DNA of 64,000 bases from Sphingobacterium bovisgrunnientis (GCF_009829085.1 NZ_WUQY01000012.1:1-64000); one strand, 5' to 3'; counted from the stretch's first letter, positions 20,304-29,926 are shown. Program-made: numbers and translations. Notes: a model not told the origin generated them from the sequence alone.

Positions 20304-21758
20304 TTATTGCTCGTTAAAGGTATTTTCTAACTCTTCTCTATCATCAAAATGATGACGTACACCGTTTATTTCTTGATATTTTTCGTGTCCCTTACCCGCC
20401 ACAAGTACAATATCACCTGGATTTGCCAAATGAACTGCTGCGCGGATAGCTTCACGACGATCAGCTATGCTGAATGTATTTTTCTTTTTTTCTGGTGAAA
20501 CACCTGCTTCAATTTCCTTTATGATTTGAAATGGATCTTCTGTACGTGGATTGTCCGAAGTGATAATCAACTTATCACTGTATTTTAATGCCACTTTTGC
20601 CATTTCTGGTCTCTTAGTTTTGTCACGATCTCCACCACAACCTAATACTGTAATGATTTGTTGACCTACTGTACGCAAGTCTTTAATCGTTTCTAACACA
20701 TTTTCTACTGCATCTGGTGTATGCGCATAATCCACAATCCCAACTACACCATTTGTCGAACGCATGGTCTCAAATCTTCCTTCCGCTCCCGAAATTTCGC
20801 TTAGCGCCACCAAAACTTTTGAGGTTTCTTGTTCCAAAAGAATTGCAGCAGCATAGACAGCTAATAAATTGTATGCGTTGAATCCGCCAACTAACTTCAC
20901 CCACAAATCATGGGAGTCAATCTGCAACAACATCCCATCAAAGTGCGATTCCAAGACTTTAGCTTTGAAATCAGCCATATTTTGCAACCCGTAGGATTTA
21001 CGATGTGCAAACGTATTTTGAAGCATGATATTACCGTTTCTATCATCGACATTGGTCAATGCAAAAGCATAACCATCCAAATCATCAAAGAATTTTTTCT
21101 TCGCTTTGATGTAATTGTCAAATGTGCCATGGAAATCCAAATGATCGTGCGTAATGTTGGTGAATATTCCACCAGCGAAACGCAATCCCACAATACGTTG
21201 CTGAATCACCGCATGCGAACTCACTTCCATGAAACAATAATCACAACCATCGTCCACCATTTGGCGTAGAAGCTTATTTAAAGCCACCGGATCCGGAGTC
21301 GTATGTGTTGCTGGAATTATAGCCGAACCAATTCTATTTTCAACCGTTGAAAGCAGCCCTACATGATAGCCCAATTGATTGAATAAGTTGAATAACAATG
21401 TCGCAACAGTAGTTTTACCATTTGTACCTGTAACACCTACCAATTTTAAATCTTGGGACGGATTTCCATAAAAATTACCCGCGATAATTCCTAAAGCATA
21501 CGCACTATCACTAACCTGAATGTAAGTTACTTCCTCATTAATATCTTCTGGCAATTCCTCTACTACCAAAACAGCAGCATTATTTTCTACGACTTTGGGT
21601 ATATACAAATGTCCATCAGTATGCACACCTTTCACCGCAACGAAAAGAGTTCCATGCTGCGCTTGTCTGGAATCAAAAGCAATAGCCTCCACATCTACAT
21701 CCAGTGAACCAAAAACCTGCAATACAGGAATAGCATGTAACAACTCTTTTAACTTCAT
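20304..21758 (-). CDS. murE: UDP-MurNAc-L-Ala-D-Glu--meso-diaminopimelate ligase
   Basis: MurE adds the third residue of the peptide stem. The 484 residues contain the N-terminal [16 protein letters not shown], the P-loop [39 protein letters not shown], and [14 protein letters not shown]. The substrate-selecting motif is DNPRTEDP: Arg in DNPR is typical of meso-diaminopimelate enzymes, whereas Lys-adding enzymes differ. The gap to ftsI is one base. Confidence 0.98.
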   Translation of the reverse strand: MKLKELLHAIPVLQVFGSLDVDVEAIAFDSRQAQHGTLFVAVKGVHTDGHLYIPKVVENNAAVLVVEELPEDINEEVTYIQVSDSAYALGIIAGNFYGNPSQDLKLVGVTGTNGKTTVATLLFNLFNQLGYHVGLLSTVENRIGSAIIPATHTTPDPVALNKLLRQMVDDGCDYCFMEVSSHAVIQQRIVGLRFAGGIFTNITHDHLDFHGTFDNYIKAKKKFFDDLDGYAFALTNVDDRNGNIMLQNTFAHRKSYGLQNMADFKAKVLESHFDGMLLQIDSHDLWVKLVGGFNAYNLLAVYAAAILLEQETSKVLVALSEISGAEGRFETMRSTNGVVGIVDYAHTPDAVENVLETIKDLRTVGQQIITVLGCGGDRDKTKRPEMAKVALKYSDKLIITSDNPRTEDPFQIIKEIEAGVSPEKKKNTFSIADRREAIRAAVHLANPGDIVLVAGKGHEKYQEINGVRHHFDDREELENTFNEQ

Positions 21759-21759
21759 A

Positions 21760-23874
21760 TCAATTCAACTCTAATGAGACATTTGAACCCATTTTTAAGC
21801 GCTGCCCAGCGGCCAACGACTGTGCAATAACTTTACCCTTCCCTACTACCTTGGTCTTAAAACCCGCATTTTCCATTGTAAAAATCGCATCCACTAATCC
21901 CATTCCTTTTACATTCGGAACAATACCTTCTTTTATATTTACCTCCACAAATGGAAAACCGCGTTGTGTTACAGCCGAATCGCCTTGACTAATTGTATTC
22001 CAATTTTGAGGATTAAATCCCAATGACTCATATACTTTTGTTGACGCTTCTTTCGAACCATTCAACGTTAAAGGTGTGCGCATTCCCGCTGTATTCACAC
22101 TTTTAGTAGCAAAAGTGCCATGCAAATTCAAGTCGTTTGCATAAACCATATCCGCCAATTCCTTGAAAACTGGACCAGCTACTGACCCACCATAATAACC
22201 GTTGCGTGGGTTGCGAATAACTACGATCATTGAATACCTTGGATTATCTGCCGGAAAATAACCTGCGAACGACGATTGATAACGTCTTTGCCCATAGCCA
22301 CGAGAATTATCAGCCATTTGCGCAGTTCCTGTTTTACCAGCAGCTGAATACAATGGACTCGCCAATCTCTTGCCTGTTCCGTCAATCATAACCCCCTCTA
22401 GCATACCCTTCATTTTAGCTATCGCATCTGAAGAAGCCATTTGTTTGTTGATCACACGAGCTTCAAATCTTTCTACGGTATTTCCTAAATGACGAATCTC
22501 ACGTACAAACAACGGAGCTATTAACTTTCCATTATTCGCTACACCATTGTATAATGTCAAAGTTTGCAATGGTGTCAACAACAATTCATATCCATAAGCC
22601 ATTTGTATCAATGACAATTTACTCCAAGATCTATTTTTTGGTGTCTTTACCACTGGTTTGCCTTCTCCAGGAATTTGCAATTGCAATGGCTCATGCAAAC
22701 CCCAGCTATGCAATTTTGATGTATATTGCGCTGGATTATCTCCGTAATGCGTGTTAATCAATTTCGTTATAGCCACATTCGAGGATTCCTCAAAAGCAGT
22801 TTTCACGCTGATATTAGATTTTTTAGGCGCATGCGAATCGCGAATCGTATGCGAAGGAACCTTGTACGTTCCATTTCCAATATCTATACGCGTAGCTGTA
22901 TCAATATAGCCGTCATCCAAAGCAGCCAAATAGGACGCTAGCTTAAACGTCGAACCTGGATCAGCAGTTTGCGCAATAGCGTAATTAAATTTTTCCCGAT
23001 ATTCACCATCTTTATCCTTCGTAAAATTCGCTATCGCACGAATTTCACCAGTCTGCACTTCCATCAATATCACACATCCCTCATCAGCATTGCTGATTTT
23101 CATCTGCTTGCCCAATGCGCGTTGCGCCATATCCTGCATATTCACATCGATAGTCGAAATAATATCCGAACCATCCACAGGCGCGACTTCCAATTCTCTA
23201 TTTACCGGAACCCACACACCACCTGCAATACGTTGCATCATTTGGGCACCACTTCTACCTTCGATATAATCTCCGTAAGCACCTTCTAACCCAACTCTGA
23301 ATTCATCATTCTTGTAACCGATAGTACGTGCAGCAAGATTCGTAAATGGTAAAATCCTTTTATTCTGTCTTACCGCAACCAGACTACTCGAATATCTTCT
23401 TTTACCTTCACGGAAAGTCTTGAACAACGGAAAAGTCTTCAATACTTTCAAATCTTGATGTGAAACCGCACGTTTCAACAAGACATAACGTTGCTTTTTA
23501 CTTCTCGCTTGCTTCAGAATAACTAAATACTGACGCGAAGATTTATCTTTAAAAAATCCAGCCAATTTAGAAGCCAAGGAATCCACCTTGTTATTAAACA
23601 CGTCATTGTACTCTTCAGGAATTGACATCGCGTCAAACCTAATTTCATATTCCGGAACAGAAGTGGCTAACAAACTTCCATCCACCGAAAAAATATTTCC
23701 TCTAGCCGCCTCGACCACACGCTCTTGAATAGTTAAACTATCCGCGATAGAACGCCATTTTTCTCCATCCACATATTGCAGGTGCAAAAGCTTAGCAAAA
23801 ACCGCTAAAGCTCCGAATACCATAAGCCCGAAAGCCAGGTACACACGCATTAATATGGACTTCCTTATATTCAT
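21760..23874 (-). CDS. ftsI: Septal transpeptidase FtsI (PBP3) with PASTA domain
   Basis: FtsI crosslinks septal peptidoglycan in the periplasm. The 704 residues begin with one membrane anchor (LAFGLMVFGALAVFAKLLHL), then the PBP dimerisation domain (ARGNIFSVDGSLLATSVPEYEIRFD). The transpeptidase domain has the active-site Ser in GSTFKLAS, SSN, and AGKTGTAQ. A C-terminal PASTA domain (VPNVKGMGLVDAIFTMENAG through GSNVSLELN) is present, as in Gram-positive SpoVD/PBP2X and unlike E. coli FtsI. PASTA domains bind muropeptides or stabilise the divisome. Confidence 0.97.
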   Translation of the reverse strand: MNIRKSILMRVYLAFGLMVFGALAVFAKLLHLQYVDGEKWRSIADSLTIQERVVEAARGNIFSVDGSLLATSVPEYEIRFDAMSIPEEYNDVFNNKVDSLASKLAGFFKDKSSRQYLVILKQARSKKQRYVLLKRAVSHQDLKVLKTFPLFKTFREGKRRYSSSLVAVRQNKRILPFTNLAARTIGYKNDEFRVGLEGAYGDYIEGRSGAQMMQRIAGGVWVPVNRELEVAPVDGSDIISTIDVNMQDMAQRALGKQMKISNADEGCVILMEVQTGEIRAIANFTKDKDGEYREKFNYAIAQTADPGSTFKLASYLAALDDGYIDTATRIDIGNGTYKVPSHTIRDSHAPKKSNISVKTAFEESSNVAITKLINTHYGDNPAQYTSKLHSWGLHEPLQLQIPGEGKPVVKTPKNRSWSKLSLIQMAYGYELLLTPLQTLTLYNGVANNGKLIAPLFVREIRHLGNTVERFEARVINKQMASSDAIAKMKGMLEGVMIDGTGKRLASPLYSAAGKTGTAQMADNSRGYGQRRYQSSFAGYFPADNPRYSMIVVIRNPRNGYYGGSVAGPVFKELADMVYANDLNLHGTFATKSVNTAGMRTPLTLNGSKEASTKVYESLGFNPQNWNTISQGDSAVTQRGFPFVEVNIKEGIVPNVKGMGLVDAIFTMENAGFKTKVVGKGKVIAQSLAAGQRLKMGSNVSLELN

Positions 23875-23890
23875 ACTAAGTATTTACTAC

Positions 23891-24301
23891 TTATTTTTTC
23901 TCTTTTACTACCTCAAGTTTAATTGGCGGCTCCGTCCGCTCCTTCAACCCCAATGTATCAGCCCTTTTTGCGATCTCCGATTGCGTTGTTAATTTCATCA
24001 ACTCCGCAGACAAAGACTTATAATCCCAACTCAATTCCTTTACCTCACGACCCAAACGATCAATTTGCCTAACTGTACGCTCCGCCAAGTGACGATTAGA
24101 AATATACAACAGCGCCAAAAAAGCTAAGAAAGCCCCAAAAGGCAAATTTCTTGTCACCAAATACGTTGACAACCTTGCTGGTGAAAACAAATCACGAAGA
24201 AAACTACGAGTCTCCTCTACTTTTTCTTCTACCGATTCCGAGATCTCCTCTTGGACATCTTCACTCAGCTCTTGGTTACGCAACGTATTTCTTCTCGACA
24301 C
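23891..24301 (-). CDS. ftsL: FtsL-like cell division protein
   Basis: FtsL is the small bitopic partner of FtsB and FtsQ. The 136 residues have an acidic cytoplasmic N-terminus rich in Glu (SEDVQEEISESVEEKVEE), one membrane helix (PFGAFLAFLALLYISNRHLA), and a periplasmic coiled coil (VRQIDRLGREVKELSWDYK). Sequence identity in this family is low, so the call rests on topology and on the canonical place between rsmH and ftsI. The N-terminus is longer than that of E. coli FtsL. Confidence 0.85.
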   Translation of the reverse strand: MSRRNTLRNQELSEDVQEEISESVEEKVEETRSFLRDLFSPARLSTYLVTRNLPFGAFLAFLALLYISNRHLAERTVRQIDRLGREVKELSWDYKSLSAELMKLTTQSEIAKRADTLGLKERTEPPIKLEVVKEKK

Positions 24302-24312
24302 AACCGTGATTG

Positions 24313-25230
24313 TTAATTAGCTATCTTTTCCGCTACGCGTAATTTTGCACTACGCGAACGATTATTTAATTGCAATTCTTCTTCAGAAGCTGTAATCGCT
24401 TTTCGTGTAATTACTCGAAAAGGCTTAATTTCATTGCCGAAAAAGTCTTTTTCCACCTCTCCTCTAAATTTTCCTTTCAGCATGAAATTTTTCACCAAAC
24501 GATCTTCCAAAGAGTGATATGACATAATGACCAAACGACCATTTTCTTTCAGAACAGAGATACTTTGCATCAAAAACTCTTGCAAGGCCTCCAATTCTTT
24601 ATTTACCTCAATACGCAATGCCTGAAAAACCTGAGCATGATATTTATGTTCTTTTCCTTTTGGAACCAACTTCTTAATCACCTCTTTCAATTCAGCTACC
24701 GTATTAATTTCTTTTGTCAAGCGCGCCGTAACAATTGTTTTAGCCAATGACTTGGCATTTTGAACCTCACCATACATCCCAAAGATGCGATGCAAATCTT
24801 CTTCCGAATAGGTATTCAAAACTTTGCGCGCATCCAAATCCGAAACCTGATCCATACGCATATCCAAATCCGCATCAAAGCGTATAGAGAAGCCGCGCTC
24901 TGCATCATCAAACTGATGAGAAGAAACACCCAGATCACCCAAAATACCATCCACCTCTTTCACCCCCTCAAGTCTTAGGTAGTTTTTCAGAAAACGAAAA
25001 TTCTGATGAACCAACACAAATCGGTCATCAGCAATTATATTGTTTATAGCATCAGGATCCTGATCAAATGCGATCAATTTCCCCGATGGACCTAATCTTT
25101 TTAATATTTCACGCGAATGACCACCACCACCAAAAGTCACATCCACATACACACCATCTGGCTTAATATCCAAAGCTTCCATGCATTCATGAAGCATTAC
25201 AGGCACGTGATACACTTGTTCATTAGACAT
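24313..25230 (-). CDS. rsmH: 16S rRNA m4C1402 methyltransferase RsmH
   Basis: RsmH (MraW) N4-methylates C1402 of 16S rRNA, acting together with RsmI, which is also encoded in this window. The 305 residues contain the N-terminal HVPVMLHECMEAL, the SAM-binding DVTFGGGGHSREIL, FDQDPDAI, LGDLGVSSHQFD, GFSIRFDADLDMRMD, and the C-terminal SYHSLEDRLVKNFM. The start overlaps the mraZ end by 8 bases, indicating translational coupling. Confidence 0.98.
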   Translation of the reverse strand: MSNEQVYHVPVMLHECMEALDIKPDGVYVDVTFGGGGHSREILKRLGPSGKLIAFDQDPDAINNIIADDRFVLVHQNFRFLKNYLRLEGVKEVDGILGDLGVSSHQFDDAERGFSIRFDADLDMRMDQVSDLDARKVLNTYSEEDLHRIFGMYGEVQNAKSLAKTIVTARLTKEINTVAELKEVIKKLVPKGKEHKYHAQVFQALRIEVNKELEALQEFLMQSISVLKENGRLVIMSYHSLEDRLVKNFMLKGKFRGEVEKDFFGNEIKPFRVITRKAITASEEELQLNNRSRSAKLRVAEKIAN

Positions 25231-25696
25231 TAAAACCTCCTTCTAAATCAAAATCTCCCATTACTGACTCCGCCAAATCTGAAAAATCCTCTTCCGAAAT
25301 AGCATTCATTCGCTCCTCATGCTTAGCTTTAGACCACAATTCTACTTTACTCAAATTACACACCAGCACCAATTCTGAACCCACCTGTGCGTAATCCAAC
25401 AAACTTTTAGGCAACAACACACGACCCGCAGAATCCAATGTCAATTCCGTAGCGCCGCTCGTAAACTTTCGCACGAAATCACGATTCTTCGCTTGAAATT
25501 GATTTAACCTCGACAATTGAGATAAAATTTTATTCCACTCTGTACGTGTATAAATCACCAAATTTCCATCGAAGCCACGATTCACAACAAGCCCTTCACG
25601 CTCCACATCAGGCAACTGACGTTTGAGCGCTACAGGAACCACCATTCTACCTTTGGCGTCCAGCTTGCATTCGTATTCTCCGATTAAAAAATTCAT
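25223..25696 (-). CDS. mraZ: Transcriptional regulator MraZ
   Basis: MraZ has an AbrB-like swapped-hairpin fold and binds repeats upstream of its own operon. The 157 residues contain two related halves: GEYECKLDAKGRMVVPVALK near the start and TELTLDSAGRVLLPKSLLDYA near residue 85. It is the first gene of the cluster. Three TGTGGG repeats stand directly upstream and overlap the predicted -33 region, so autorepression of the whole operon is likely. Confidence 0.98.
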   Translation of the reverse strand: MNFLIGEYECKLDAKGRMVVPVALKRQLPDVEREGLVVNRGFDGNLVIYTRTEWNKILSQLSRLNQFQAKNRDFVRKFTSGATELTLDSAGRVLLPKSLLDYAQVGSELVLVCNLSKVELWSKAKHEERMNAISEEDFSDLAESVMGDFDLEGGFNV

Positions 25697-25716
25697 CTGT
25701 AGTCTATATCGCTAAT

Positions 25717-25724
25717 CAAATTTA
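25717..25724 (-). promoter_or_regulatory. -7 box of the mraZ operon
   Basis: The minus strand reads TAAATTTG, 20 bases before the mraZ ATG. The expected -33 position (about 25744-25750) falls in the nearest MraZ repeat instead of a TTG, which fits repressor competition. Confidence 0.6.
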
Positions 25725-25743
25725 ATGTAAAAGTATACACTTT

Positions 25744-25773
25744 CCCCCACATACTCCCACAATCCCCCACAAA
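25744..25773 (-). promoter_or_regulatory. MraZ box: three TGTGGG repeats at 10-base period
   Basis: On the minus strand TGTGGG occurs three times (25771-25766, 25761-25756, 25751-25746), exactly one helical turn apart. Triple TGGGN repeats with 5-base spacers upstream of mraZ are the known MraZ operator in E. coli and other bacteria. Confidence 0.85.
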
Positions 25774-26067
25774 AAAGTTTTCCACATCACAATTTATGTT
25801 AAAATCATTAACAAAAAACACCACCAAAAGCATCATTAAGCACTTTTTTTATTGAAAATCAACATGTTAATTTCACCAACCTATTATGTCATTTTTAAGC
25901 CACAAAACAGAAATTATTAACAGAAAAACACATTGATTTCGCATAAAAAATCAAAAAAGTGGGGCAAAGTGGTAGGACATTATTCACAGTAGAAAATCAG
26001 TATTTTGAGTAGTCATTTAGTCAATTTTATTTCTACGAATGCATTCGTTATTCTCCTTCAAAACCGA
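25774..26067. other. AT-rich divergent region between mraZ and aspS
   Basis: No gene. It holds one TTTTCCACA (25778-25786) and one TTATTCACA (25980-25988), both matching TTWTNCACA, and plus-strand GTGGGG / GTGGTA repeats 10 bases apart at 25959-25974 that resemble a weak second MraZ site. The rest is low-GC sequence without visible reading frame, terminator or clear structure. Confidence 0.5.
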
Positions 26068-26075
26068 TAATTTTG
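26068..26075 (+). promoter_or_regulatory. -7 box of aspS
   Basis: TAATTTTG matches TAnnTTTG, 25 bases before the aspS ATG. TTCG at 26044-26047 is a poor -33 candidate. Confidence 0.55.
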
Positions 26076-26100
26076 CAGGATATATTTTCTACTTAATACT

Positions 26101-27855
26101 ATGTATAGAAGTCAAAATTGCGGCGAACTTCGAATCGCTGATGTAAATAAGGAAGTAACACTTGCTGGTTGGGTACAAAAATCACGTGACAAAGGTTTTA
26201 TGATTTGGGTGGATCTACGAGATCGTTATGGTATCACACAATTAATCTTTGATGAGGCACGTACAGAAGCTGCTGTAATGCAATTAGCTAAATCTTTAGG
26301 TCGTGAGTTTGTAATCCAAGTAAAAGGGACAGTAATCGAACGCGAATCTAAAAACAATAATATTCCGACAGGTGAAATTGAGGTTTTAGTTACAGAATTA
26401 ACTATTCTTAACGAAGCTCAGCTTCCTCCATTCACAATTGAAGACGAAACTGATGGTGGTGAAGATATTCGTATGAAATATCGTTACCTAGACATCCGTC
26501 GTAATCCTGTAAAAAATAGCTTATTGTTCCGTCACAAAGTGGCTCAAGAAGTTCGTAACTACTTATCAAATCTTGATTTCTGTGAAGTAGAAACACCTTA
26601 CTTAATTAAATCTACTCCTGAAGGTGCTCGTGATTTTGTGGTTCCTTCACGTATGAATCCAGGTCAATTTTATGCGTTGCCACAATCTCCGCAAACATTT
26701 AAACAATTGCTAATGGTAGCGGGTATGGACCGTTATTTCCAAATTGTAAAATGTTTCCGTGATGAAGATTTACGTGCAGATCGTCAACCTGAATTCACGC
26801 AAATCGACTGCGAGATGTCTTTCATCGAACAAGAAGACATTTTGAATGTATTTGAAGGCTTGACACGTCACCTATTAAAGAAAATCCACAATATCGATAT
26901 TGAAAAATTCCCACGCATGACTTTTGATGAGGCAATGCGTACATATGGGAACGACAAACCAGATATTCGTTTTGGTATGAAATTCGGCGAATTAAATGCT
27001 ATTGCTCAACACAAAGATTTTCCAGTATTTAATTCAGCAGAATTAGTAGTAGGTATTGCTGTACCAGGCGCAGCTACTTATACGCGTAAAGAAATCGATG
27101 CTTTAATTGATTGGGTAAAACGCCCACAAGTAGGCGCATCAGGTATGGTTTACGTAAAATGCGAAGCAAATGGCCAATACAAATCTTCAGTAGACAAATT
27201 CTACGATCAAGATGATTTAGCAAAATGGGCTGAAGCTACTGGCGCTCAGGAAGGCGATTTAATTTTAGTATTATCTGGCCCTGCTAACAAAACTAGAGCA
27301 CAACTTTCTGCTTTGCGTATGGAATTGGGTAATCGTATGGGTTTACGTAAATCAGATGAATTCGCTCCACTTTGGGTGGTAGACTTCCCATTATTAGAGT
27401 GGGATGAGGATTCTGAAAGATTCCACGCAATGCACCATCCATTCACTTCTCCAAAACCTGAAGATATGCACCTATTGGATACAGATCCAGGAAAAGTACG
27501 CGCAAACGCGTATGATTTAGTATTGAATGGCAATGAAATTGGTGGTGGTTCTATCCGTATCCACGATAAAGAAATGCAAGCTTTGATGTTCAAAAATTTA
27601 GGTTTTACTCCTGAGCAAGCGCAAGATCAATTTGGTTTCTTGATGAATGCTTTCCAATATGGGGCACCTCCACATGGTGGATTAGCTTTTGGTTTAGACC
27701 GTTTAGTAGCTATCTTAGGTGGTCAAGAGACTATTCGTGATTTCATAGCTTTCCCGAAAAACAATTCAGGACGCGATGTAATGATTGACGCTCCAGCCCC
27801 AGTTGATCAGGCGCAATTAGAAGAATTAAGTTTAGCGCTAGCTTTAAAAGGCTAA
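26101..27855 (+). CDS. aspS: Aspartyl-tRNA synthetase
   Basis: AspRS, a class II synthetase, charges tRNA-Asp. The 584 residues begin with an OB-fold anticodon-binding domain ([26 protein letters not shown]), followed by the catalytic domain with [20 protein letters not shown], the motif-2 [18 protein letters not shown], a GAD insertion, and motif 3 [16 protein letters not shown]. The length and GAD insertion are those of the bacterial type. It is divergent from mraZ and monocistronic, with a strong terminator. Confidence 0.98.
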   Translation: MYRSQNCGELRIADVNKEVTLAGWVQKSRDKGFMIWVDLRDRYGITQLIFDEARTEAAVMQLAKSLGREFVIQVKGTVIERESKNNNIPTGEIEVLVTELTILNEAQLPPFTIEDETDGGEDIRMKYRYLDIRRNPVKNSLLFRHKVAQEVRNYLSNLDFCEVETPYLIKSTPEGARDFVVPSRMNPGQFYALPQSPQTFKQLLMVAGMDRYFQIVKCFRDEDLRADRQPEFTQIDCEMSFIEQEDILNVFEGLTRHLLKKIHNIDIEKFPRMTFDEAMRTYGNDKPDIRFGMKFGELNAIAQHKDFPVFNSAELVVGIAVPGAATYTRKEIDALIDWVKRPQVGASGMVYVKCEANGQYKSSVDKFYDQDDLAKWAEATGAQEGDLILVLSGPANKTRAQLSALRMELGNRMGLRKSDEFAPLWVVDFPLLEWDEDSERFHAMHHPFTSPKPEDMHLLDTDPGKVRANAYDLVLNGNEIGGGSIRIHDKEMQALMFKNLGFTPEQAQDQFGFLMNAFQYGAPPHGGLAFGLDRLVAILGGQETIRDFIAFPKNNSGRDVMIDAPAPVDQAQLEELSLALALKG

Positions 27856-27876
27856 TAGCCTAAATCAAATAATATG

Positions 27877-27911
27877 AAACGGGTGAACTCAAATAGTTCA
27901 CCCGTTTTTTG
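27877..27911 (+). terminator. Terminator of aspS
   Basis: A 13-base stem (27877-27889 with 27895-27907, five-base loop), continued by a T-run. Confidence 0.92.
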
Positions 27912-28015
27912 TTGCTGGCACTTATTTATTAAATTTCAAAAAACAGGATTTTCACCCTTTTTCATACCCCTATATATCACTAATTTTAAATCACTAACCC
28001 TAATATTTTATTATT

Positions 28016-28326
28016 ATGAAAAAGAAAAACCTAAGTAAGAACATAAATATTATTTGTGTTTTACTATTTGGAATTATGTGTTTCCCAAGTTGCACCCCCA
28101 GAGAAGAGGAGAGTAAACTATCAGGCAGCTATGAGAAAAATTTATCTCATACAAAGAAGGTACTCTCCTGTATAATGAATATTCCAAGACAAATAATGAG
28201 ATACTTACTAAATTCAGAAATGGCGAACCAGATTCGCGGTGCAAGAAATGCTTATCCATAAAAAATATAGTGCGAAATCAAACCTTCAAGAGTTTCCATT
28301 TTATTAAATATAAATACAATAATTAA
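28016..28326 (+). pseudogene. Small lipoprotein gene with probable frameshift
   Basis: The intact part encodes a lipoprotein signal peptide (CVLLFGIMCFPSC, Cys26). The literal frame ends at 28261 after 81 residues with no family-like sequence. Removing two bases from, or adding one base to, the A-run at 28136-28140 joins it to a second frame that reads SYKEGTLLYNEYSKTNNE and runs to the stop at 28324-28326. That stretch looks like a MORN/YwqK-type repeat (tyrosine, glycine and charged pattern), while the literal frame does not. I therefore treat it as frameshifted, though a short real lipoprotein is possible. Function unknown. Confidence 0.45.
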
Positions 28327-28350
28327 ATTTTTTAGGGCTATATTTAAAAG

Positions 28351-28381
28351 TTGGTTAGCATATAACCAGCTTTTATTTTTG
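28351..28381 (+). promoter_or_regulatory. Promoter of the LutB-like gene
   Basis: TTG (28351-28353), 20 bases, TATTTTTG (28374-28381), a full consensus match; the ATG is at 28404. Confidence 0.7.
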
Positions 28382-28403
28382 TAGGAGAATTAGTAGAGTT
28401 AGC

Positions 28404-29795
28404 ATGGCGCAAAATATCGAAAATAAGTTTTTAAAAGACAGTTCAGCCAAATCATTTGATCTTAAACACCGAGAGATTATATCTAATAATATTGATAAAT
28501 ATAACGTGGCTTTCGAAAAGGGAAAGAGTAAGTTTTTCGATTTAGAAAACTCTAAAAAGAAAGCGAATCTAATTAAATGGCGTACTATTGAGAACTTAGA
28601 TAAATATTTGGTTGACTTTGAAGCTAATTTTACGGCAAATGGCGGAAAAGTAATTTGGGCTGATAATGCGGAAGAAGCGCAACAAGAGATTTGGAAAATT
28701 TTCGAAAAGCACAATGCCAAATCGGTAATTAAATCCAAATCTATGGCTACCGAAGAAATTGAATTGAATCATTTCTTAGGAAAAAAAGGCATTGAACCAA
28801 TAGAAAGTGACTTAGGTGAATATATCATTCAACAATTGGATCATAAGCCCTATCACTTCGTGACGCCCGCCATGCACCTCAGCTTAGAAGAAATAGCCAA
28901 ACTTTTCCATGAGAAATTCGAAACCCCGTTAGATGCTACTGCTGAACAATTAACGATGAAAGCGCGCGAGCTGCTACGTGAAAAATATACAACAGCTGAA
29001 ATTGGAATTTCTGGGGCAAATTTCCTCGTAGCGGATACAGGTAGTATTGCCATTACTGAAAATGAAGGAAACGCGCGCTTGACAACCACATTTCCAAAAG
29101 TCCATATTGCCGTAGTGGGTATAGAAAAGGTAATTCCAACCATGATGGATTTGGATTTGTTTTGGCCATTATTGGCTTCCCATGGAACAGGTCAAAACCT
29201 TACAGTTTATAATACTTTGCTGTGTGGCCCAAGACAAGAAGGAGAAACAGATGGCCCGGAAGAAATGTATGTCGTACTTTTAAACAATGGTCGCACAAAT
29301 GTCTTAGAGAAAAAAGATCAGCGACAAGGATTATATTGCATACGCTGTGGCGCTTGTCTTAATGCCTGCCCTATTTACCAAAATATAGGAGGTCACACGT
29401 ATGAAACGACTTACCAAGGACCTATAGGCTCTTTAATATCGCCTCACCTTAACGGAATGAAAGAATTTAAACACCTTTCATATGCTTCTAGTCTATGTGG
29501 AAAGTGTACAGAAGTTTGCCCTGTAAATATTGATATCCAAAAAATGCTTTTGCTAAATAGACGCGATTCTGTACAAGAGAACCTATCTCCTGCTTCCGAA
29601 CAACGCCTGTGGAAAGGTTTTACTTTTGGTGTGAAGAAGAGAAAATGGATTGATTTCTTTGGCGGAAAGTTTAAAAATTTCTTAATGCGTAATTTCTTCA
29701 AGAAAGCTTGGGGCGAAAACCGTGATTTACCTCAATTTCCAGATAAATCTTTCTCGAAACAATATAAAGAGCAACAAAAGAATAAGGATAAATAA
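28404..29795 (+). CDS. LutB-like iron-sulfur protein (LUD domain)
   Basis: Members of this family oxidise L-lactate to pyruvate as part of the LutABC complex. The 463 residues contain a LUD domain at about 70-300 (KSMATEEIELN, GISGANFLVADTGSI, SHGTGQ) and a ferredoxin-like region with CIRCGACLNACP (Cys312, 315, 318, 322) and CGKCTEVCP (Cys365, 368, 372), followed by a basic tail. No lutA or lutC is adjacent, so they may be elsewhere or the protein may serve another redox pathway. It has its own promoter and terminator. Confidence 0.88.
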   Translation: MAQNIENKFLKDSSAKSFDLKHREIISNNIDKYNVAFEKGKSKFFDLENSKKKANLIKWRTIENLDKYLVDFEANFTANGGKVIWADNAEEAQQEIWKIFEKHNAKSVIKSKSMATEEIELNHFLGKKGIEPIESDLGEYIIQQLDHKPYHFVTPAMHLSLEEIAKLFHEKFETPLDATAEQLTMKARELLREKYTTAEIGISGANFLVADTGSIAITENEGNARLTTTFPKVHIAVVGIEKVIPTMMDLDLFWPLLASHGTGQNLTVYNTLLCGPRQEGETDGPEEMYVVLLNNGRTNVLEKKDQRQGLYCIRCGACLNACPIYQNIGGHTYETTYQGPIGSLISPHLNGMKEFKHLSYASSLCGKCTEVCPVNIDIQKMLLLNRRDSVQENLSPASEQRLWKGFTFGVKKRKWIDFFGGKFKNFLMRNFFKKAWGENRDLPQFPDKSFSKQYKEQQKNKDK

Positions 29796-29807
29796 AAGGC
29801 AATGGCT

Positions 29808-29865
29808 TGTCATTTTGAAGATTGGAGAAATCTAAAAAGTTTCACGAGATGCTCATTCCATCTAA
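29808..29865. repeat. Degenerate intergenic repeat of the GTCATTTCGA type
   Basis: The segment TGTCATTTTGAAGATTGGAG, then AGAAATC, resembles a decayed half of the hairpin repeats scattered through Bacteroidota genomes (GTCATTTCGA... GAGAAATC). Recognition is from general memory of such repeats; no second copy in this window proves it. Confidence 0.3.
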
Positions 29866-29876
29866 GATGATATAAA

Positions 29877-29906
29877 AAAATGGCTACAGAATTATGTAGC
29901 CATTTT
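29877..29906. terminator. Bidirectional terminator between lutB-like and serS
   Basis: A 12-base perfect stem (29877-29888 with 29895-29906, six-base loop) with A and T flanks, between converging genes. Confidence 0.9.
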
Positions 29907-29926
29907 CAATATATCTAACATTGATT

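Noticed and set aside
25697..26100. Possible replication origin: AT-rich divergent gap with two DnaA-like 9-mers
   Set aside because: Only two boxes, no unwinding-element repeats, and dnaA, dnaN or parAB are absent. MraZ and promoter elements explain the region.
28404..28738. Minus-strand frames within the LutB-like gene and other antisense frames across the dcw cluster
   Set aside because: They mirror conserved coding sequence on the opposite strand and lack promoters and family motifs.
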